64,000 nucleotides of DNA from Cotesia glomerata. Taxonomy: Eukaryota > Arthropoda > Insecta > Hymenoptera > Braconidae. How positions within the stretch are numbered: the stretch's first letter is position 1; each line of letters starts with the position of its first letter. The position numbers and the translations under genes were made by a program. Under the pieces are notes generated by a model. It saw only the letters and a program-made list of their open reading frames with translations. It made no database searches and was not told the origin of the DNA. The stretch is from assembly GCF_020080835.1 (NCBI RefSeq), contig NC_058161.1, positions 186,001 to 250,000 on the forward strand, written 5' to 3'. Positions 11,310 through 23,089 of the stretch are shown piece by piece.

Positions 11310-12255
11310 CTACAATGCCTTTCACTGATGTTTTTAACAATTTTATCATTCGCAGCACCACTATTTGATTTAACTTATTATTATTATTGTCATTATTTGT
11401 AACGTTAGTTTCAGAGGCAATTGTTTTTCCGCTGGTTGCTCGGATACTTAACAGCAGCATTACCGTCTAGTTAGCTCTTAAGAGATATAATACAATTTTC
11501 CGTTTTCGTCTAATATAACTAAACAGAGAGGAAAAATCCCCAAGTACAAACTATTACTATTTCGATTAAGGATGTAGAAGGAGACGGAGGTGATTACTGA
11601 GACGGTTGATCTCTGTAAGTACACCGTGATAGTGTATACAGTTTATAGAGTTTATAAAGCGAGAGAAAGGACAATAGAATGCCGGTGAGTTTATCGCCGA
11701 GACGTGAACAATCACTTGTATGCTGTTCCTATCAGCCTTCACCGTGAAAATTGCCGCTGGTCATTAACACTGACCGTTACTTCACTGAGTCCGCGCGGAT
11801 ATAATGACCTTGAATATCATTATTATTATTATTATTATTATAATTCTAATGAGTTTGTTTATTGCTATTGTATTAACAGCGTGACTGAATAATAGAGTGA
11901 CGTTTGTGCTCACTCTCAGTATTATGATTAAACCAAATTGATGGGTGAATAAAATTTACGGATGTGAAGAGAGCTGAACGTGATCTAATTCATATAATAA
12001 ATATAATTAATTATTTCTCTTTAATTAAGAAAATATATTACAGACAATTATAATAATTTATATATTTTAATCACAATAAATAATTGTAATGTTGATATTT
12101 TACATTCAAAAGTTGATTTGTTAGTTTTAATTTAAATTTTAATTGCCATAAAATTATTTTACTGCTCATAAATCATAAAATAATGATCATAAATAACAGC
12201 AATCAATAACATAAATACAGACTAATTATAAAATAACAACTAAATATAAATTTTA
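11310..12255. other. Spacer between cluster genes 5 and 6
   Basis: Upstream region of gene 5, with a perfect TCAAGGTCA motif at 11815-11823 and a TTA run near 11820-11841, then the 3' flank of gene 6. No gene seen. Confidence 0.5.
11815..11823 (-). promoter_or_regulatory. FTZ-F1-type motif TCAAGGTCA
   Basis: Second perfect YCAAGGYCR match, on the minus strand, about 580 bp upstream of the gene 5 start. This is a similar distance and the same orientation as the site at 8213. Chance cannot be excluded. Confidence 0.3.
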
Positions 12256-13095
12256 TTATCCCTTGTAAGTTCGATTTCGGGAGCGGCTGCTACGACTGCT
12301 ACGACCTTTGACTTTTCGATGATAAACATTCTTGTAGATGGGAATGTGGATCGGGTAGGGCTGCTCTACCGGAACAGGAATTGGCTTCTCGACCGCGATC
12401 GGTACCGGCTTCTCCACAGGGACCGGAACGATCCGTTCCACTTCAAATGGAATCTTTTTTTCAACCGGAACGATGATAGTTTTTATCACGGGATAAGCGA
12501 CTGCCTGGGGCACTGGAACATGCACCGGGTACGGCTGCGGAACACCGACAGGCATCGCGTGTGGTACCTGAATCTCGAAGCGGTGTTGATACGGCACTCC
12601 TGCAATTAGATGCTTCAATAATTCACCAGTAATAATAAATTAAAAAAAATGAATAACAATATATATATATTTACCGATATGTTTGAAAACAGGAATGATA
12701 AGTGGGTTAGTTACTTCGACATTTTCGTTAACCACCGACTGATGATTTTGATTCTGATTATAATCACCGGGATTATTACCCGGTCTCAACTGATTATTAT
12801 CCTCCGGAAAATTATTTTGGTAATTAAAATTGTAATTTTGTCCATCCGCTTCCAGGTTATTTGAATTGATGATTTTTATATTATTACCGTAACTATGAAA
12901 ATTAATTGATTAAATTTTTACAAGAAATTTGATAAAATAATAATGATAATAAACAACTCACGGTTGCCAGGGTGAATTAAATTCGTAAGCAAGCACATTG
13001 GTAAAGAACAAAACCTGTCAAAAACAAATTAATTAAACAGAAACAACGTTTGTTATTTGTTTGCGTCGTTTATTAAAACTTACTATTAATAACAT
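12256..13095 (-). CDS. Secreted Val/Pro-rich VEKP-repeat protein D, cluster gene 6
   Basis: Four exons: 13084-13095 (MLLI), 12962-13014, 12675-12892, 12256-12599, joining in frame to 208 aa. The signal peptide is MLLIVLFFTNVLA. An Asn/Gln-rich stretch (YNFNYQNNFPEDNN) ends LIIPVFKHI at the same phase-1 intron as genes 4 and 5. Then VPYQHRFEIQVPHAMPV leads into VEKKIPFEVERIVPVPVEK, PVPIAVEKPIPVPVEQPYP and the tail PIHIPIYKNVYHRKV. It alone has a C-terminal basic Ser/Arg tail (GRSSRSSRSRNR). This is the closest partner of gene 5. Confidence 0.82.
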
Positions 13096-13180
13096 TATTG
13101 TTAAATAAATTAATAAACTAATAGAGAGATATTGGTGTAGAGTCAAACTTATACTAGTGATCAAGTGCATCGAGGACATG

Positions 13181-13188
13181 TTTTTATA
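13181..13188 (-). promoter_or_regulatory. TATA box of cluster gene 6
   Basis: TATAAAAA on the minus strand, about 86 bp before the ATG at 13095. Confidence 0.55.
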
Positions 13189-13189
13189 T

Positions 13190-14001
13190 CCGATATCGAA
13201 GCTTTCTCCCACCGAGTTTGTCATCGAGATCCAGTATGTCTATTTTTACTTGCAAATCCTCTAATATTGAAATACGATCATAACTATTCATTAACATAAC
13301 TTTCAAAAGTTTGAGGAAAAGTTAACTATATATTCATACATTTCCCATTTTAATATATAAAACTATTATAATTTATCAGACTCATCCTTTTTTTGCCACC
13401 TGGAATTTATTGACCATTTATATTTATATTTGGATAGTTGTCTGAAAGCGATAGTTACTAAAAAAGAAAATAAACTTAAGTCACTTTAATTTAATTACAA
13501 TTACCGGAGTATAAACTTTTAGATAAATGAAATGAGTGTGACGATACGCTGTGGAGAAGAAAACAAGAGCGATAGTGAGAGTGTTTATAATACTTAGCTA
13601 CACATTTACGGAATGAGAAGAGACTACACAGATACAGTCATTTACTATCCTCGTTTAGTTAACTTAAAAAAGATTGAGAGTGTAATAAAAGACTGGATAA
13701 AAAAGGTAAGGATAAAAATGAAGCCATGAAAGTCCGTATGATGTGAAAGGTAGATCCAATGATTTATTTTTATAGTAATTATAGATTTATAGGTGTTTAT
13801 TATCATTACCATAATTATAATTATTCACTGTTCAATAGAGACATTTTCTATTGATAAGAAACAAGCTTTATAAGACAGAATAGTTAATGAATGCCCTAAT
13901 AAAAAACAAATACAAAAACCACCACCTAGTAAGTAATTTTATAATTATCTTATCATTAACATGAGTTTATAATTGATACGAGTGTGATTATAAGCGAGTT
14001 T
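13190..14001. other. Spacer between cluster genes 6 and 7
   Basis: Upstream region of gene 6 and 3' flank of gene 7. No coding or RNA feature recognised. Confidence 0.5.
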
Positions 14002-15064
14002 TTATCGTCCCCAGGGTGGGTAAGTTGTCTTTGAAGCAGCAGAATGCTGAACTGCGTTGGCGATCGCGTTCTCTTTAGCAGCGACAATATCACGCACCTA
14101 AAAACATTTTTTTAAATTAATTCATCCGATAATTATCTTTATTTTTAGATATCAAAAAAAAAAAAAAAAAAAAAAAAAACCTTGGCTTCTTTCTCAGTCT
14201 GAGTGATTTGTTTATCAACCTCCTGTTTACGAAGTTCAGCAGCAGTATCAGCGGCATTGCGTTGAATGGCTGCAGCGGCTGCAGTTTCCCGAGCAGCGGC
14301 GACCCTTTGAGCAGCAGCTACCGAGTCCTTCAAAGAGGCAAGTCTTTGCTGGAGAGCCACCAGTTGCTGAGCACTCGCTCGGGCTTCATGCTGAGCTTGC
14401 GCTGATATCGCCTCTGACCTGTAAGCGAGCAAATTTACTCAAAAATTCAAGATAAACTTGTAATTAATTAAAATTACCTCTCAGCTGCTTCTCTCGCGGC
14501 GGCTTCTTTGGCTAGAGCGATTTTTTGCTGGATAAGAGCAGCTTGCTTCGCCTCGGCAACGCGATGTTGAGCTACCAGGACGTTGTGATTGGCTTCTTTA
14601 GCTGAGTTGATCGCTCTGATTACTTCCGGGGAGTAAGTGATGCTTGGTGTGCCAGGGTAATTTTCTTTCAAAGCCTGGAATTAAAATATTTACCAGTAAG
14701 TAAATAAAGCTACAAATAATTGAGATGATTAATTGAAAATTACTTGAAGAGCGACATTGTGAGTGGCTTGAGATTGAACTTGGCTCAAAGCAAGGTCTGA
14801 TGAAAATTGTCCAGGCCAATAAGAGTTTCCCAAGCCAGCTGGAAGCCAGGGTTGGTTGAAAGCTGGAAGAACTCCAACAATGTCAAAACCTGGGGACCCT
14901 AGAAAAGCTACTCCACGCTTTTCTTTTTTTGTTGACTCGGAATTTAATTCCTCACTCGCCACAACCGCGATGGCCACCAAAATCTATCAAAAAATAGTTT
15001 TAAAAGAGTTATTGTAGAAAAATAAAAATAATGCTTGAAAAATTACCAATAAAGCAGTCTTCAT
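14002..15064 (-). CDS. Secreted alanine-rich coiled-coil protein, cluster gene 7
   Basis: Five exons: 15047-15064 (MKTALL), 14744-14983, 14478-14674, 14181-14418, 14002-14097, joining to 262 aa. The signal peptide is MKTALLILVAIAVVAS, followed by a short acidic stretch and a furin-like KEKR at about residue 29. Residues 30-85 are Gly/Pro/Phe/Trp-containing (VAFLGSPGFDIVGVLPAF). From about 100 to 245 the chain is almost pure Ala/Gln/Glu/Arg with heptad-like spacing (AEAKQAALIQQKIALAKEAA, AARETAAAAAIQRNAADTAA), predicting a long coiled coil. It ends KTTYPPWGR. The composition differs sharply from the neighbouring VPV proteins. It recalls coiled-coil structural proteins such as hymenopteran silk, but it is shorter and multi-exonic, so I do not call it silk. 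The exon-4 donor abuts a long homopolymer (14158-14179). Confidence 0.8.
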
Positions 15065-15117
15065 CTTGCTAGATCGTCCAGTGATGGATACTGATGTCCA
15101 GAGTATGTCAACCGGAG

Positions 15118-15125
15118 TATATATA
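15118..15125 (-). promoter_or_regulatory. TATA box of cluster gene 7
   Basis: TATATATA on the minus strand, 54 bp before the ATG at 15064. Confidence 0.6.
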
Positions 15126-15917
15126 CCCGGGGAATAAAATGTCCTGGTTCGGGTAATCACGAAATTAATTATAAAATAGTAAACAATTATTTTTAGCGAA
15201 CGAAATTGGTCGTACATTGAAGGATAATTGAAGACTGCGATTTATAATGATAGTGAGGACGAGGTGGTGGCTGTAATAGCCAATCTTCAATCTTGGATAT
15301 ATGTCCGTTCCCTGTACTGACAGTGATTGGAACTTATTGATCACTAGTCATCTAATATAACTATAACTACTTTTATCAGAATTGGAATCTCACCCGGAAG
15401 ACTCTCCTCATATTTCATTGCCCAACAAAATAATCTTTTTTTTTTTTCTATAGTATACTAAAGTTATAAGTCATAATACACATTTATCTCCTTTGATATA
15501 TATTAAATAAATTTTTATGAGATAAAAGCTATTTATCCTTGTTAGGAGCTTATAAATATAAAGTAAACTCCAATATAATTAGTAGGCAGCTTTATGATTT
15601 AGCTTACCCTTCGAAAAACTGGACCCTCTGAAGCTGATGCTGGGTTGAGGTTTATATATTTTTTTCAAATAAACTGACGAATGACCGTAAGTCGATAAAT
15701 AGAAATTGTTTTCACGCATGCGTGGAGCCGGAGAGAGAGGAGAAAAGGGTAATAATTAACGGAGATAGCCTGGTGGAACGAGCAATAGTATTATTTATTA
15801 TAATAATATATATAAAAGTTATTTCTTACAACAAAAAATGAAATATTAAGTCTAGAGTTAAATACAATATTTATTTGTTTTATTTATTTGGTGTTTGTAA
15901 CTAGCAACTAAGAGGAA
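15126..15917. other. Spacer between cluster genes 7 and 8
   Basis: Upstream DNA of gene 7 and 3' flank of gene 8. Nothing further recognised. Confidence 0.5.
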
Positions 15918-18020
15918 TTAACCAACTGGATCGTTCAGCAGATGATAATTGCTGTTGAGATTATCTTTGTAGATAAACGGCAGTACTAAGACGTTTTCAA
16001 CAGTCGGAGATTGATCGAGCGATTTTGGCTGGCTGCTCGAATACGGAGAGTTAAATTGGTGGGAGGTTTGCTTCCTCAATTCAGAGTTCCTGGAGCTCTG
16101 ATTCTTGGATTTTTTCGCGGAGTAAGTCGGCTTTGACGGTTCAGTGGTTTGTTCATTATTGAAGCCAGTCGTCCGCGAACTTTTCGGAATTTTGTAACCA
16201 AAGTTCTCCACGGGAACTTGCCTCTCCGAAGACTCTTGGGGATTTTTTGCAACAATCCTTTCGTAAGTCGTTTCAACACCCGCAGACTCATCGACGGCGT
16301 AACTCTTACGTGGTTTATTTGGGCGACGCGATCTGATCGTTTCTCGACCGCTGGAACTGATCTTCGGTCGCGAATTCGTTTCGTCAACCTTTGAAACTTC
16401 TCTGACTTGTTTGTACTCTGAAAAAACAATCAATTATTTAGTAAATTTCCGTTCAGTTGATGAAAAAAAAAAAAAAAAAAAAAAAAACGATAAATACCTT
16501 CGCGAGGAAGTTCCGAGTGATAAGATTCCTCGAAATCTTGTTTAAAGTCACGGCCAAAGTTCTCAAAGTGAGGCATTTCGAAATCACTCCCCTCCTGGCT
16601 GTATTTCTGGTGGCTTCCCTGGTTGGAATTGCCTCCCGGGTGATAATTTTCGTTCGAACCCGAAGAATATTCATCAGAGTGCTCGTAAACTTGCTTCTCA
16701 GCTTCAGCGCTGCTTGAGACTCCGTACTGGGGTGGTTTTTCTATCAACTTTGGCGTGTGAGGTCGCGGAGTACCATGCACAACAGGAACTTTAGTCGTGT
16801 GGTACAATTTTCCAAAGGCTTCGTCGTATGATTTAAAAATAGAAGAGTCAGGTAACTGGTATCGGTTATCATTTTTAACATTTTTGACTGTTTGAAGCGG
16901 TTCGTATGATTCTTCAGAAACGGGAATTCCCGTGGACTTAAAATCTACTGAAATAAATCATTCCCATATTATTTTCCGAGTAAATAATTAAAATTAGAAA
17001 GGAGAACAAATGAACTGACCTTCTTCGGAACTATCTTCGGGAAATAGAATTTGTGGTCTCTTGGTGATCACTTCAACATCGGTCTTTATTCTTCCAAAGG
17101 GCTGCGAATGGTAAATAGGCTGTTGGGGAAGAGGAATCGCCGCGGTGAAATGTAATTGGGGTTGAGCAGAAAGCAGCTGATAATTATCGCTGCTCTTTAT
17201 TTTCGAGACAGCGGTTGTCGGCGCGAAAGGTAAATTAGTTCTAATTGTCGGGTGAATCGGCTTAACAGAGTACGTTGGGAAGTTTTCAAGGGAAGATGCT
17301 AGGGAAGACGTCGTGGGATTACCGTAAGATTGATAAGAGTCCTCGTAACCCCTCAGGGCTTTAGAAAGTTCGGATTGAGGGTTGCTTTGGTATTGGGGAG
17401 GACTGATGGGCTTAAACCCTCCGGAAGTAACCTCTGAAGCTGAGAACGAGGGTGATATTGATATAGATTTTATCTCGGGGTAGTTTTTTCCATATTGACC
17501 AGCAGAACTCGCTGAGGGACGTTGGCTAAATTTCGGAAAACTTGAACTTGTATAGAAACTAGGACTTTTGTAGTAAGCCTTTGCGGTTATTTTAGAATTT
17601 TCCGGAATTAGTTTCAAGGAATTAACCTCGTAGGGTGTGAACGAATTTATTAACGGGGATTTAGTAAACTCACTTTTTGGAAAACTGTGACTGAAAGAGT
17701 TTATCGTGGGCGTGGTTCTAAGCGCGTGTATGTTCATATTTGTGTCGAATAATTTATAAGAGGGAATTGTCGCACCATTTGATGACAAGTAAAAATTAGA
17801 ACGTCGCACTTTGGGTTTAGGTTTTACAGATGAATCCGTGGAAGATGTCGTTTGAGGGGTTGTCGAAATTGAATTAGCCTTGACAACTCCAATTAGCAGT
17901 AAACACCAAACAATCTGTAAGCACCACTTTTATTGACCAAATAAAGAACAATATAAATGAATTAAAATGTTAATGTAAATAATAAATATATAATTTAACA
18001 GGACGTACCCTGATGTCCAT
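15918..18020 (-). CDS. Secreted Ser/Pro/Tyr-rich disordered protein, 618 aa, cluster gene 8
   Basis: Four exons: 18009-18020 (MDIR), 17020-17914, 16498-16947, 15918-16417, all phases matching. The signal peptide is MDIRIVWCLLLIGVVKA. A Thr/Ser-rich propeptide-like stretch ends in KVRR at residue 42. The remainder is low-complexity and predicted disordered (S, P, Y, K, N), with short motifs such as FPTYSVKPIHP and HSDEYSSGSNENYHP, a basic segment (RRPNKPRKSYAVDES), and a hydrophobic C-terminal patch (ENVLVLPFIYKDN) ending NDPVG. No known domain. The third-exon donor lies just beside an A/T homopolymer at 16462-16487. A matrix or cuticle role is inferred only from context. Confidence 0.78.
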
Positions 18021-18075
18021 TGTTCTCAGCACTAGAGATCGGATCTCACTAGCAGCGGTTGATCTATTTCTTGAT

Positions 18076-18083
18076 CTTTTATA
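18076..18083 (-). promoter_or_regulatory. TATA box of cluster gene 8
   Basis: TATAAAAG on the minus strand, 56 bp before the ATG at 18020. Confidence 0.65.
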
Positions 18084-18704
18084 TTCGTAGACTTAGTGAT
18101 GTAAAACGTCCAACGGAGCACCTCACTTTTCTAAATTTAACAAAAACACCAGAGAAGAAGGAAAGAGAAAGAAGGAAAGATAAAAAGTGAGAGAGGAATT
18201 TAATATCAATTGTTAAACAGAAAAGATTTCCGTTTCCAGTGAACCGTTACAGAGTTTACTGTCGTCCATTTGTTAGCATGGTAATTGGCAAAAAATTATT
18301 TCTAGAAAATCAATAAAAATATTTTTTTTCTTTCTACCCATTAAATAAATCTTCTACAACGTTATTAATATCAGTATATATATATATTTATTTACAGTAT
18401 AAATCATTATATACTCTATACATTAGTTTTAATATTAATATTGTTAATAAATTCTCTTAACTTATTAATAATAAACATTACCTTATGATCGTTATTATAA
18501 ATAAACTTAATTATTAAATCAATGATTTACGTATTTTTCCGCTTTGGCAGAAGCATTCCTTTTATTTGTACATTAGACGAACCAATTTTATCTTTGGAAA
18601 TTAATTTATCTATTTTTTAATTGATTCTCTAATGAGTTAGATTAAAAAAAATAAAAGAGAAATTAGACACCGAATTGCATTAGAGGATTAATCAATGGAT
18701 TACA
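18084..18704. other. Spacer between cluster genes 8 and 9
   Basis: Upstream DNA of gene 8 and AT-rich 3' flank of gene 9. No gene seen. Confidence 0.5.
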
Positions 18705-21700
18705 TCATTTATAGTGGTAATTAAGCCTCGGAAGGTGGTGAAAAGAGGCTGAGGTTATTTGATTATTGTGCTTCATTGCCTCATTGTACATTCTACGTCG
18801 ATCATAATTTATAAATTGTGAATAACTATCATCGTCTATCGAGCTAGAGGTCGTCCCACTGGGCAGCTGTTTGTTCTTCATCAGCAGCCCCATAAGGTTG
18901 TGCATGCGAGGGTGGTTGTAGTCCATGTAGTTATCGTTTCTGAACTGTAAAAAATTCAAATCAGGCGATGAAGTCGTAAGAGAAGGATAATTGTCTAAAT
19001 AAGTTCCCGCTCCGCGATAATCACCATGATAAGAACCGCGCCCGTAATGTGGTCGTCGGTATGAGTGTGAAACGTGATTGCTCGCCGAGGTGTCGAGGTT
19101 TCCTGGTCGAGAGGAGGGTCGTGAGTGAGGCCTCTTAGAAGGTCGCTTCTTTGCCGGCTTGCTGTCTACGAAAGGACTCTTTGAAATAAACGAATTCACC
19201 TTTGGAGGTGTGAGATAGTCGCTGAGCTTGATGTTCTTTAAGCTGGGCTTGCTCGCAGAAGACAACGAGTCCCCGGAGGAGAAAGATTGAGGCTTGAAGT
19301 TTGCCTTGAAAAGTTCTTCAATATCGGCGATAGTTAACCCAGGTCTCCTTTCACGTCCAGGATCTGCTGTGTGATAGTAGGACTCTGAATGATGCGCTTC
19401 AAGAATATCCTTTCCAGGTTTGACAGCCCTGTATCGCTCTAATTCCTGCTTGAGCCTCTCCAAGTCGTTGCTATCAATAGCAGTCAAATTTCTGATCCTC
19501 TTGTCGCTGTTCCACTTGTGAGTGTTGTAAATTGTGCGAAGAGACTCTTTGAACATTTCATCAGCGTATTTTTCCAAATCAGCGCTCAATTTTGGCTTAG
19601 TGATCAACTCTGCTTGAGCTTCGTGGGAGTGCTTAGAGAATTTCCCCCCAGGAATCATTGGGACTAGGCTCAAATTTGGAGGAAGAGATTCCGCCCTTTT
19701 TCCGTTGAGCATCGTCTGGCTTTTGACGACCTCCATATTGGGAATAAAGTTCATCGGGTTGTACATGGCTTCGTTTTCTTGCTGTACAGTTTGTTGTGCT
19801 CCGATTTGTGTAAGTGAGTCGACGTAATTTTGAATGGCGATGGGTCCGGCTGTTGGAGTCACAAAACCCGCTGGCGTGCTGTAAATAGGAATCTGCGTGG
19901 TGACCACTGCACCAGAGAACGGATTCACCTGAATCGGATTCACGGCTTGGAAATTCGGATTTACTATTTTGACATGTTGAGTTCCTACTACTGGTAATTG
20001 TGCTTTTACAAGTGGCACTTGGATTGCATTGACAGTATTGACATTTGTGTTACTGGGACTGACAGCGTTATCTTTGCCATAAGCTGTGTGATAGTGGATT
20101 CGATGATAAAGATTTTGCTGTCCATTACCTTGGAGCTGCTGCAGTTGTTTCCAGGTGTTTTCCAAAATATTGTTTTCTACATTAGTGACTTGCTGCTGAT
20201 TAAAATTAACCGGAATCCCTGTGCCAGCTTGGATGTAACCTTGAACCAATTGTGGTTTGACGACTTGAGCATTAATTTTAGAACTGGCATACCGATTATT
20301 GTTTGGATTATTCGATTGAGCTTGATTCTGTTGACTGTTTTGAGCTTGCTGGCCATTGTTTCCGACAGAATAACTCGCTGAAGCTAAGAACTGATTATTT
20401 TTCTTCTGTGAATCTGACTGAGCTCCGTAATTATAATTGGGCGTAGTATGCTGGACGTTTTGACCGTTCAGACCATTAGGATTGATGACAATATTGTAAT
20501 TATTATGAGGAGAAGCTTGGTACAGAGGCTGAGCGGTTGAAATTGTTGAGTGTGGATAGAACAATTGCATATTCGGCGAGACAGATTTTGAAGCGACTGT
20601 ACTTTGGATCGTCGAAAAACCTTGAAGCGTGGGTGTCATTGTGAACATAGGTGTCGCAGTACTGGGATAGTAATTTTTTATATTAGGCATGTACTTGTTA
20701 TGGACTGGCTGCTGTACAAGAACCGTTTGTACGGGGTTGTGGAAAGAGTTTTGGCCAACAACAATGTCTGGAACGGCTGTAGAGTAACCGATATTGTGAT
20801 GTTTGACGCCTTGAGGGAGATTTTGAACTGCCACAGGTTGGACACTGCTGAGCAGAGGAGCTGCAGTACTGACGATTGACCCAGAAGAAACATATCCAGG
20901 CATCCCAACATTGGTCATGTCGAAGCCTTGGCTGTTGCCCAGAGCAGTTGCGTGATCGAAATTGCTGAATGGAACGAGGTTCAAATTAACCGGCACCAAA
21001 ACATTGGGCTTGTCAATTTGACCGACTTCATATCCGTTCGACTGAGAGAACTCAACATTAGGACCAACTTGACTCCAGCTTACGTTATCGTCTTTAGTTT
21101 TCTCCTCCTTGGTATTCTCCTCGGAACTTTCTTGGCTCGGCTGTTCCTCGCTCCAATAATTCTGCTTTGGTTTACCGCGATATAACTTTGTACGCGTTGA
21201 GGTTTGTTTCTTCGATTCACTCGAATCACCGCGGTGCTCCTTCGGAAGTTTACGGGAGGATTCGTAAGGCTTTCGTCGGCTCTTGTGAAGCCTCCGAGGA
21301 CGCTCAGTTATTTCGTAATAGTCATCCGTGTTCTCTTCTGAGTAGTCTTCGTTTCGGTCGTAGCGATCCTCTGACATGTCTGTTTGGTACTTGAATGACG
21401 GCTCTGTCGAACTCGGTTGAGGTGTCTTGGTAGCGTACTGCTGGGTGTAACTGTGTTCATTAGAATTTACGACAATAGGAGGGGATTTATTGTTGTGGTT
21501 GCTCTGATACTTTGGCGAAGCGGGTTTCCAACTGCTGCGAGTATTTTCCAGCTCGTAACCCGATGGCGGCAAATTCGATGATCTTTGTCTCGTAACACTT
21601 TCGCTGAAAATATCGTAATCAGATGCAGCACTTGGGTAATTGTAGACTTTCTCCAGCTTATAAGTTTTTTTTGGTGCATCCTGGCTGTCATGGTGAATTA

Positions 21701-22857
21701 GCGAGTGATTTTGTTGAGAATTACCGTCTTGGTAAGATATATAGTCATTAATTTGCTTCATACGTTCCTTCTGACGGAAGTAAGAAAAGTTTTTGGTGGG
21801 AGTTTTAGCAGCTTTGGAATCTTTGTTTTTTTGAAATGTCTCGTAGAATTCATTGTAATTAGCGACAGCTGGTGTTTTAGAGTTTACTTTTAAAATTTCA
21901 AACTCTTTTTCGTTATTTTCCACATCATAGGAGCGTCTGTTTGCAGTGGAGCTCTGGAGATTCATCAGAATGCGGGCTTCAGTTGAGAATTCAGACTCCG
22001 AGTAGTTGGCGACGTTTATTCTGAATGGCTCTTTGGTCGTGGGCTCGGCAGAAGAATATTTTTCCTCGGAAGGCTCAGTAGAGCTTGTCATTGGAACAAA
22101 TCCGTTGGAATTCTCGAAGCTGATGACAATGTCGTCACGCTCGGAGGATGATAACGAGCCAGCAATTTCATGGCTTTCGTTTTTTGGTACCTTAATATCT
22201 AAACTTTCAGAGGCTACTGCAACCTGATCTGCGAAGGTGGAATCGTCACTCCTCGCGCTCGGCCAGTACAGCAATAACAGGATTACCTGAAAAAATTAAA
22301 GGTTGCAATATTAGGTTTAATAATAGTTGTTAGGTAAATTAATGAGGTTGTCAATTATCAAGTCAAGGGGATGACCTAGAAAAGAAAAGCAAATTGGAAA
22401 AGTAAAAAGGTAACAAGTGGAACATGCTGGACATCAGCCTACTAAGAACTGAATGTGCAGGGAACCAAAACCTATAAGACTTTCTCACCGATTTCAAATT
22501 ATCATGATGTATACCAAATTTCAATAAATCTTTTATTTATTATTTTTATGACGGAAGATATTAGCATCTTTGTTTGTACTATTTATTTTTTGAAAGCCAG
22601 CGAGTTTCTTTCCCGAGTAATAAAATTGTATCCTGTTTCTCATCAAGCTTTTTCAATCAATAATTTTAAAAAAATTATTGAAAAAATTTATTTGATTCAA
22701 GAGAAAAATTCTTCTACCAAAAATATAATTTAAAAAAATTTTGTTATTAATTTTTTTTCAGAGCTTTTGAATAAAGTAAGGGACCTTTAGATAGATAAAT
22801 AAATATAACGATAGTAAATTAATAAAAAATTAAGAAACTTACGTAGTAAGATAACAT
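18705..22857 (-). CDS. Very large secreted low-complexity protein, 1198 aa, cluster gene 9
   Basis: Two exons: 22843-22857 (MLSYY) and 18705-22286, one 3.58-kb open exon. The signal peptide is MLSYYVILLLLYWPSA. In order: an acidic Ser/Glu-rich region (residues 20-420) with charged stretches (RRLHKSRRKPYESSRKLPKE) and a dibasic RR near 122; a Gln/Asn/Pro/Val-rich middle (about 430-880; YQASPHNNYNIVINPNGLNG); a short charged segment around 930-1010; a basic Pro/Ser/Arg stretch (PAKKRPSKRPHSRPSSRPG); and a Tyr/Asn-rich tail ending LPRLNYHYK. No cysteine-based or enzymatic domain. The open frame over 1194 codons in AT-rich DNA is strong evidence of coding. The role is unknown; an extracellular, aggregation-prone structural protein is likely. 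Confidence 0.85.
22287..22842 (-). other. Intron 1 of cluster gene 9
   Basis: A 556-bp AT-rich intron with GTAAGT donor and TTTTTTCAG acceptor. It splits the signal peptide after codon 5. No embedded feature seen. Confidence 0.75.
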
Positions 22858-23080
22858 CTTTGGTACGTTAACCACTGGCCGGCGGCTGTACGAAACTCTT
22901 AAAACAAACCAAAACAAAATAAACGTATCACGAATATCAATAACACATTCCCTTTAGGGTTGAAAAAATTTGTTTTGTCAGAGTAAATAACAAATAAAAT
23001 AAAAATAAAACGATTTATCCAGTGATGATACGAGATTCACTTCCACGAGAGAACTGAGCCACATAGCAAATGCGCGATTT

Positions 23081-23088
23081 TCTTTATA
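23081..23088 (-). promoter_or_regulatory. TATA box of cluster gene 9
   Basis: TATAAAGA on the minus strand, 224 bp before the ATG. This implies a longer 5' UTR than in the other cluster genes. Confidence 0.5.
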
Positions 23089-23089
23089 C

